Source of the DNA: Syntrophaceae bacterium
Lineage (GTDB): Bacteria > Desulfobacterota > DTXE01
NCBI GenBank assembly: GCA_012962595.1
Contig: DTXE01000083.1
Coordinates: forward strand, 1-11,609
Direction: 5' to 3'
DNA: 11,609 nt
Below the pieces are notes generated by a model that worked only from the letters and a program-made list of their open reading frames with translations, was not told the origin of the DNA and did no database searches. Position 1 is the stretch's first letter, and every line of letters starts with the position of its first letter. Positions 6,822 through 11,609 of the stretch are shown one piece after another. A program made the translations under genes and the position numbers.

Positions 6822-7817
6822 TTAATTTTTCATCTTTTTTAAAACCTCATGTGAGGTAAAAAAAATCCCTGTCTTTTCCACCTGATGAACCATCTCGACC
6901 ACTGTTTTATTCAATGGGGTGGGTATCCCTATCTCTCTTCCCAGGGCTACGATTTCCCCATTAATATAATCAATTTCCGAGGGCCTCCCCCTTTGAATAC
7001 TTTGGAGAATAGACCCATAAAGTGGCTCTTTGCTTAAACCTGTCATAATCTGGGAAAAAAGACTTCTCCCCTGATCCATAGGTATGGAAACAAGATCTCG
7101 TAGCCTTTCTTCTGGGAATGTGGGGAGAGAGTGCAATCTAATTGCGGCCTTATCAACAACCTTTAAGCCCTCAGCAAGTAATCTGATGCTAAGTTCGCAT
7201 AGCTCCAGGTTTTTGAAGGTTTCCTGCATGCTTTTCCCCACTAATGCCGGAAGACAGTTGTTGAGATTGATGAAGATCTTAAGCCATTTCATCCCCTTTA
7301 TGTCCTGGGAGATGTGGGTGGTGAAGGCTTTATTCATCAGGTGGGCTATAGCCTCTACCTGGTCATCATTCATACCAAAGGCTTTGCCTATAATTAGATC
7401 ACCTTCAAAATTATGGATGGCCTCACCAGGACTTATATATGTTGCACCAAACATCACCACACTGCTTATGATGTTCTCAGATGGAACAATCTCTGACAGA
7501 AACTGATCGGCCCTTATACCGTTCTGCATGGTAAGGATTGAGCAATCTTTCATGAAAGAAAGATTATGGCTTGCGGCCTCAATGACATCCTGGGTTTTCA
7601 CTGCCATAATTATAAGATCAACATTTTCCCTGAGTTCAGAGACAACCGGTAGTAAAATACCCCTTTTCCCTCTGACACCATGGAGAATCAATCCCCTTTT
7701 GTTAAGGACTGCAACCTGTCCTTTACGCGCCACCAGAGTGACAGGTGTATCCTTGGTGGCCAGATAACCTGCCACAAGCGACCCAATAGCTCCAGATCCA
7801 ATAACCGCCACTTTCAT
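6822..7817 (-). CDS. Ketopantoate reductase (ApbA/PanE) family dehydrogenase
   Basis: This 331-residue NAD(P)H enzyme has an N-terminal Rossmann loop VIGSGAIGS (GxGxxG at 7-12) and the family residues K74 (AVKTQ), N99 (MQNG), K180 and N184 in KWLKIFIN, and S269 and E281 (EIDYINGE). These match the catalytic lysine, asparagine, serine and glutamate of PanE, so it should be active. PanE reduces 2-ketopantoate to pantoate for CoA synthesis; many paralogues act on other 2-keto acids or beta-dicarbonyls. The ATG at 7817 has GAGGAA four bases upstream. An ATG at 7829 overlaps the AOR stop as ATGA but lacks a binding site. Within this operon it may reduce a pathway keto acid, or raise pantothenate supply for ACP modification. 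Confidence 0.85.
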   Translation of the reverse strand: MKVAVIGSGAIGSLVAGYLATKDTPVTLVARKGQVAVLNKRGLILHGVRGKRGILLPVVSELRENVDLIIMAVKTQDVIEAASHNLSFMKDCSILTMQNGIRADQFLSEIVPSENIISSVVMFGATYISPGEAIHNFEGDLIIGKAFGMNDDQVEAIAHLMNKAFTTHISQDIKGMKWLKIFINLNNCLPALVGKSMQETFKNLELCELSIRLLAEGLKVVDKAAIRLHSLPTFPEERLRDLVSIPMDQGRSLFSQIMTGLSKEPLYGSILQSIQRGRPSEIDYINGEIVALGREIGIPTPLNKTVVEMVHQVEKTGIFFTSHEVLKKMKN

Positions 7818-7821
7818 GTGT

Positions 7822-7827
7822 TTCCTC
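7822..7827 (-). promoter_or_regulatory. Ribosome binding site deciding the ketopantoate reductase-like start
   Basis: GAGGAA overlaps the AOR stop codon and is four bases before the ATG at 7817. The alternative ATG at 7829 has no purine-rich site upstream. Confidence 0.6.
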
Positions 7828-9727
7828 ATAAAAGAAAAGATGGCTCATTTTGCAACCCCAAACGCACCTTAGTTTCTTCTAAAGGGATTCCATTCATATC
7901 CCATCCGTGTAATTGATAGTACTCATTGAGCATTTCGTTAAAGCCCTCTTCCATCAGTTTCAGATCCTTTTCTTCTTCGGTTAGGCCATTTGACCACCTA
8001 ATGGGCTCAAAGTATCTTTGAGGAAGAAAGTCATCTTTTCTGGTTATTCCCTCTCTCACCAAAAACATCCTTTCTATATTGGTGATTCTTTCTCCTATTT
8101 CAAAGACATCCCGAGCCGTTAAATCGAGGCCTATGGCCAGATTTGCCATAGAGGCTAATGTTTCAAAATCAAAGACTCCAGGTAAGCAGTGAAAGGCCAA
8201 TAATTTACATAATCCCAGGGCGTCGAATAAAGAAAGATAAGACTCCCACCACCAGATAACCCTGCCCTTGCCTTTGTAAGAGAAGGGATCGGAGGATACA
8301 TATCCTCCATATATCTCTCTCAATTTATCCTCTGGGAAGCTAAAGGCCTCCCAGGTAGGTCGGCTTCTCAAGTGGTCAGAACCCCTGGTGGCTACTGCGT
8401 TGCCTAAGGCATATGCCGTGATATACCTTAAATCTACGGGATCGGATTGAGGCAGATATTTTGCCCAAGAAACATAGTTACCTGTTTCCTTACCCAACTG
8501 CCTTACCACCTCCTTGGCCCCAAGGGCCAAAAGGTTTCCCAGACCTTCCCTATGGGCAATTTTGTGGATTAAGTCCATAATCATCTCTTCATCACCCCAG
8601 GAAAGCCTTATTCCTTGAGTGACTTCCTGGTCGATAATGCCCGAGGTGAACAACTCAATCATCCAGGCGATCATGTTGGATGTGGAGCTGGCATCCAATC
8701 CATAGCGATTAATAAGGTCATTTATTTTGAGGATGGCCTCAAGGCTATTAATGCCCACTAATGGGCCAAAACCTCCCAGAACGGAATACTCTGGGCCTTC
8801 ACTCTTTATGCCTTGAAAATGTCCTTTTGTGATAGAATACCTGTGCTGGCAGGCAACGGGGCAGGAAAAACAACCGGACTTACCGCTATAATATTTCTCC
8901 TTTAGGTTCTTGGGAGAGATATCCTTATTGTTTTGAAAAGTGAGAGCTAGGCCGTTATAAGTTCTTCCCATACCAATGTTGTTATTAATGACATCGAATA
9001 GGTGGGCAGTACCGAATTCCTTGAGGTACTCAATGAGGAACTCCTTGCCTAACTTCTCATGGATATCGGTCATCAATTGGCTAAAGGCTTCCTCATGTAC
9101 TGGCTTCAAAGAGGTGGTGGCCTTGACTGCAATGGCCTTTATCCTTTTTGATCCCATGAGGCATCCCATGCCACATCTTCCAGCAGCATTTTTCTTGCGA
9201 TGTATTATGCAGGCAAAGCGGACTAAATTTTCTCCTGCTGGACCGATACAAAGTGATTGAACACTGGAACCATGCATTTCCTTCAGAATCTCACCAGTTC
9301 TTATGGCATCCTGGCCCCATAAATCATGGGCATCCTCTATGGTAATTTCCCCCTCATTTATGAGGATGTAAATGGGTCTTTCAGAGGCACCGGTAACCAC
9401 TAAATGATCGACGCCTGCCTTTTTCATAGCTGCCCCAAAATGGCCACCAATATTGGAATCTCCTAGGAGTCCTGTTTCGGGAGACTTGCCAGATATGGTA
9501 CATCTGGCGAAACTTATACCCTTTAGTCCTGTCAAAAGCCCTGGTCCAATAATTAGTGGATTTTGGGGACTTAAGGGATCAGTTGCTGGTTTGGTATGAT
9601 TGAAGAGAAGATAGGAGTTTATTCCCCGGCCACCCAGAAACTTCTGGGTCAGCTCCTGGGGAATGGTCTTCATTTCCACACCCTCAGTGGTTACATCTAA
9701 ATAGGCAATTCTTCCAGTGTGAAACAT
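7826..9727 (-). CDS. Aldehyde ferredoxin oxidoreductase (AOR) family, tungsten enzyme
   Basis: This 633-residue protein has full AOR length. The N-terminal domain opens GRIAYLDV and has FLGGRGINSYLLF (30-42). The [4Fe-4S] ligands are C286, C289, C293 (CFSCPVAC) and C507 (LGLCKLL). E313 (EGPEY) and H452 (RGSDHLR) align with catalytic residues of the Pyrococcus enzyme. The family interconverts aldehydes and carboxylates, or reduces aromatic acyl-CoA in the BamB branch, using a tungsten bis-pterin and ferredoxin. The cofactor loop reads GRCGMGCLMGSK (183-194), with two cysteines where GRGGxGAVMGSK is usual. It starts 2 nt after the PCP_red-like gene. It may act on a polyketide acid or aldehyde, or the small protein before it may serve as electron partner. 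Family certain, substrate unknown. Confidence 0.95.
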   Translation of the reverse strand: MFHTGRIAYLDVTTEGVEMKTIPQELTQKFLGGRGINSYLLFNHTKPATDPLSPQNPLIIGPGLLTGLKGISFARCTISGKSPETGLLGDSNIGGHFGAAMKKAGVDHLVVTGASERPIYILINEGEITIEDAHDLWGQDAIRTGEILKEMHGSSVQSLCIGPAGENLVRFACIIHRKKNAAGRCGMGCLMGSKRIKAIAVKATTSLKPVHEEAFSQLMTDIHEKLGKEFLIEYLKEFGTAHLFDVINNNIGMGRTYNGLALTFQNNKDISPKNLKEKYYSGKSGCFSCPVACQHRYSITKGHFQGIKSEGPEYSVLGGFGPLVGINSLEAILKINDLINRYGLDASSTSNMIAWMIELFTSGIIDQEVTQGIRLSWGDEEMIMDLIHKIAHREGLGNLLALGAKEVVRQLGKETGNYVSWAKYLPQSDPVDLRYITAYALGNAVATRGSDHLRSRPTWEAFSFPEDKLREIYGGYVSSDPFSYKGKGRVIWWWESYLSLFDALGLCKLLAFHCLPGVFDFETLASMANLAIGLDLTARDVFEIGERITNIERMFLVREGITRKDDFLPQRYFEPIRWSNGLTEEEKDLKLMEEGFNEMLNEYYQLHGWDMNGIPLEETKVRLGLQNEPSFLL

Positions 9728-9729
9728 AT

Positions 9730-9996
9730 CTATGATTCCATGTCTTTTGGTTGATATGGCTTGTAGTTAAACCCCACATCCTTGAGTAACACCACCATCC
9801 TTTCTAAGAAGGGTTTGGGGACTTCTGAGAAAAAGGCCCGAATTATGTCTTCTTCCTCAACCAATTGTGAACCTCTCTTTTTGGCATTAATCTCAGCCTG
9901 TCTGCCAGCCATCTTTTCAGCCACCTTACGGTGAAAAAGGGGCATTTTGCTAATCATGAGCTTAAATTTTCTGTGAACCTCACCATCCCACTTCAT
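9730..9996 (-). CDS. Small PCP_red-like protein (protochlorophyllide reductase C-terminal type domain)
   Basis: This 88-residue, lysine-rich, helical protein begins MKWDGEVHRKF and continues with KMPLFHRKVAEKMA (17-30). This resembles the small PCP_red domain (PF08369) found at the C-terminus of the dark protochlorophyllide reductase B subunit and in many short stand-alone proteins of anaerobes, which typically read W-x-A..L..-P-F-R..V...E. The last 30 residues (FFSEVPKPFLERM, then DVGFNYKPYQ) do not match a family I recognise. There are no cysteines, so it does not itself hold an iron-sulfur cluster. It sits 12 nt after the radical SAM gene and 2 nt before AOR, so it is probably co-translated with both and may be an accessory subunit. 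The family assignment is moderate. Confidence 0.55.
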   Translation of the reverse strand: MKWDGEVHRKFKLMISKMPLFHRKVAEKMAGRQAEINAKKRGSQLVEEEDIIRAFFSEVPKPFLERMVVLLKDVGFNYKPYQPKDMES

Positions 9997-10008
9997 AGTG
10001 CCTTTCCT

Positions 10009-11472
10009 TTAGACGTACAATTCACCTCTTGTAGCAGCCGCTTCAAACCGGGGGATATTGCCCACAAAATCTTTAACGCACAGCTTGACTAGTGGCGAAT
10101 AGTTACTATCCATTATCCTCCTTATCCTTTGGGGTTTGAAGAATTCCTTCATACACCAGGCCCCCAGTCTGCCTAGCTCATCCAGTGATAGGTATTTAGT
10201 AGGAACAACCGGGTGGTGAAAATCCCACATTCTGAGGTCCATATTTTTAATATCTACTTTTCCCGCCCTAATTGCCCTCTTCCAAATGGGAGAGCCTGGT
10301 ACAGGGGTTACAAACTGTAGGGCAAATATGTCTGGGTCGATCTTATCAGCAAAGGAGAATCTCTTTTTAATGGTCTCCTCATTATCATTCTCAAAACCGA
10401 TCAGGAATGTTCCCACAGTAGCAATATCTTGGTTACGGAGTCCGTCAATGGTCTCCTTTATCTGGGAGACAGTCACCCCCTTACCCAATCTTCGCAATTC
10501 CTCATCACTTGATACCTCTATGCCCACCAGACCCATAAACATGCCTGCTTTCTTCATCAGTGGAAACAGGTCTACCTGTTTTACCCAGTCATCAGCCCTT
10601 CCCAGAATTACCCAATTTATTTTAAGCCCGCGTTCCAAGATCTCATTGCATACCTCCTCCACTATCTCTTTCCTCACATTGAAGGCATCATCCTGGAATA
10701 CAACGGTTTTAACACCAAATTTCTTTTGGAGCAGTTCAAGCTCATCTGCTATCCTTTTTCCAGAGTGTCCTCTCCAAGAAATAAAATCCTTAGGACTTCG
10801 AGGGTCATATTGGCTCCATTCATAGCAGAAGGAGCAACCTCCTGGACATCCTCGGCTGGTTAGAAGCTCACAGAAATGTTTCCAGTAGGTGTGTCCCACA
10901 TATCTATCCATAGGAAACAGGTCATAAGCCGGCAAGGGAAGGAGGTCTATATCGGGTATAAGTTCCCTATGGGGTCCCACCACAACCTTGCCATTAACCC
11001 TTGAGGCCAGACCGGCAATTTGGGCAAATCTCTTACCCTGGGACATAAGTTCTAAAAGGAGTTCATTAAGGGTGAGTTCGGCCTCACCCAGCATGACAAA
11101 ATCTATATAAGGATAGGTTTGCAATGTCTCTTCATAAAAGGCTGAATACCAAAGCCCTCCAACAACCACCTTAATATCTGGAAGTATCTCCTTGATCCTC
11201 TTGGCCGTCTCATTAAAATGCCAGATCACTGCAAGGCCACCGGTGGAATGGAGTATGTCACCTAATACAATTACATCAGGAGAATATTTCTTTACCTCCT
11301 CAAGCATCTCTTCATCTTTCATATTTAAGGCCCTTGCATCCAATACCTCTACCTCGGCAGTTCCTTCTTGCCGGATATACGCCGCTAGTTGGGCATAAAA
11401 TTGATTGGGAGCCTTATGAATGCCATATGTTGACCAGGCCCCTATTGGCGGCATGATAAAGAGAACCTTCAT
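10009..11472 (-). CDS. B12-binding radical SAM protein (BchE/HpnR-like class)
   Basis: This 487-residue protein has an N-terminal cobalamin-binding Rossmann domain (about 1-145; VLFIMPPIG at 3-11, VVVGGLW at 102-108) followed by a radical SAM core with the CxxxCxxC cluster motif RGCPGGCSFC (C209, C213, C216), then FQDDAF (259-264) and the long C-terminal part usual in this class. Members use cobalamin and SAM for methylation at unactivated carbon, cyclisation or oxygen-free ring formation. The frame extends to 11529, but AAAGGAGGG at 11481-11489 sits eight bases before the ATG at 11472, where the family N-terminus begins. It is the first complete gene here, 12 nt before the PCP_red-like gene. 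A polyketide methyl- or alkyl-transferase, or an anaerobic cyclase, is inferred from context. Confidence 0.93.
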   Translation of the reverse strand: MKVLFIMPPIGAWSTYGIHKAPNQFYAQLAAYIRQEGTAEVEVLDARALNMKDEEMLEEVKKYSPDVIVLGDILHSTGGLAVIWHFNETAKRIKEILPDIKVVVGGLWYSAFYEETLQTYPYIDFVMLGEAELTLNELLLELMSQGKRFAQIAGLASRVNGKVVVGPHRELIPDIDLLPLPAYDLFPMDRYVGHTYWKHFCELLTSRGCPGGCSFCYEWSQYDPRSPKDFISWRGHSGKRIADELELLQKKFGVKTVVFQDDAFNVRKEIVEEVCNEILERGLKINWVILGRADDWVKQVDLFPLMKKAGMFMGLVGIEVSSDEELRRLGKGVTVSQIKETIDGLRNQDIATVGTFLIGFENDNEETIKKRFSFADKIDPDIFALQFVTPVPGSPIWKRAIRAGKVDIKNMDLRMWDFHHPVVPTKYLSLDELGRLGAWCMKEFFKPQRIRRIMDSNYSPLVKLCVKDFVGNIPRFEAAATRGELYV

Positions 11473-11480
11473 ATTTAAAA

Positions 11481-11489
11481 CCCTCCTTT
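11481..11489 (-). promoter_or_regulatory. Ribosome binding site deciding the radical SAM start
   Basis: AAAGGAGGG on the minus strand, eight bases before the ATG at 11472, rules against the 19-residue upstream extension of the frame. Confidence 0.8.
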
Positions 11490-11491
11490 GC

Positions 11492-11608
11492 CTAAAATAA
11501 AAAGCCGAGATCACTATAGTGAATGTCATTAGGGCTTATAGCAAAGGTCACTGTACCACCTCTAGGAAGTTTGGATGAGCACATGCCTTTTCTCAAATCA
11601 CATGATGC
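11492..11608 (-). CDS. Possible C-terminal end of an upstream gene (partial)
   Basis: A minus-strand frame is open from the window edge for 38 codons and stops with TAG at 11492-11494, 19 nt before the radical SAM start, the spacing expected of an operon neighbour. Its tail contains LPRGGTVTFAISPNDIHYS, which faintly recalls the TOBE segment ending many ABC transporter ATPases (usual form V-x-IRPEDI). If so, an importer, for instance of molybdate or tungstate, could sit upstream. The match is short and the call tentative; the stretch may instead be non-coding leader. Confidence 0.35.
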   Translation of the reverse strand, partial: ASCDLRKGMCSSKLPRGGTVTFAISPNDIHYSDLGFLF

Positions 11609-11609
11609 A

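Noticed and set aside
11511..11522. Perfect 12-bp palindrome TCACTATAGTGA about 40 nt upstream of the radical SAM start, considered as an operator.
   Set aside because: Six-base arms are expected a few times by chance in a window this size, there is no second copy, and it lies inside the possible coding tail of an upstream gene.
1..11609. tRNA, rRNA, CRISPR array, insertion sequence or transposase.
   Set aside because: No direct repeats with spacers, no transposase motifs and no RNA gene signatures were seen; nearly all of the window is occupied by identified genes.

Overview
The window is a densely packed run of genes, all on the minus strand, so transcription goes from the high coordinates to the low ones. 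It reads as one operon-like block. Most junctions are 20 nt or less or overlap, and the longest confident internal gap is 72 nt. The gene content points to a strict or near-strict anaerobe: a tungsten/molybdopterin aldehyde ferredoxin oxidoreductase, a cobalamin-binding radical SAM enzyme, a TIGR04076-type protein, and no recognisable O2-dependent enzyme. Strong AGGAGG ribosome binding sites and frequent AGG and ATA codons fit a syntrophic or sulfate-reducing lineage such as Desulfobacterota, but that placement is inference.

Upstream half (about 11608 to 6822, in transcription order): the tail of an unknown upstream gene, a B12-binding radical SAM protein, a small PCP_red-like protein, an aldehyde ferredoxin oxidoreductase (AOR), and a ketopantoate-reductase-fold dehydrogenase. 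These look like redox and tailoring functions.

Downstream half (6805 to 134): a protein with two tandem TIGR04076 domains, then a compact type II aromatic polyketide synthase. It comprises a ketosynthase KS-alpha with an intact Cys-His-His site, a KS-beta/chain length factor with that site lost, a MoaD/ThiS-like ubiquitin-fold protein ending in GG, an acyl carrier protein, a PF04199-type cyclase, a TcmN/WhiE-VI-type aromatase/cyclase, a metal-dependent amidohydrolase of the ACMSD decarboxylase family, and an SDR ketoreductase.

Proposed joint function (inference): KS-alpha/KS-beta/ACP build a poly-beta-ketone from malonyl units. The SDR reduces one keto group, the aromatase/cyclase and the PF04199 cyclase fold and aromatise it, and the amidohydrolase removes a carboxyl group. 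AOR, radical SAM and the ketopantoate-reductase-like enzyme would carry out oxygen-independent tailoring. No malonyl transferase, phosphopantetheinyl transferase, thioesterase, regulator or transporter is confidently visible.

At the far left edge (about 1 to 112) lies an amino-terminally truncated miaB fragment on the same strand, which looks like a foreign junction, a pseudogene or an assembly seam. No tRNA, rRNA, CRISPR array, insertion sequence or convincing terminator was seen, and no stretch over 300 nt lacks a gene.
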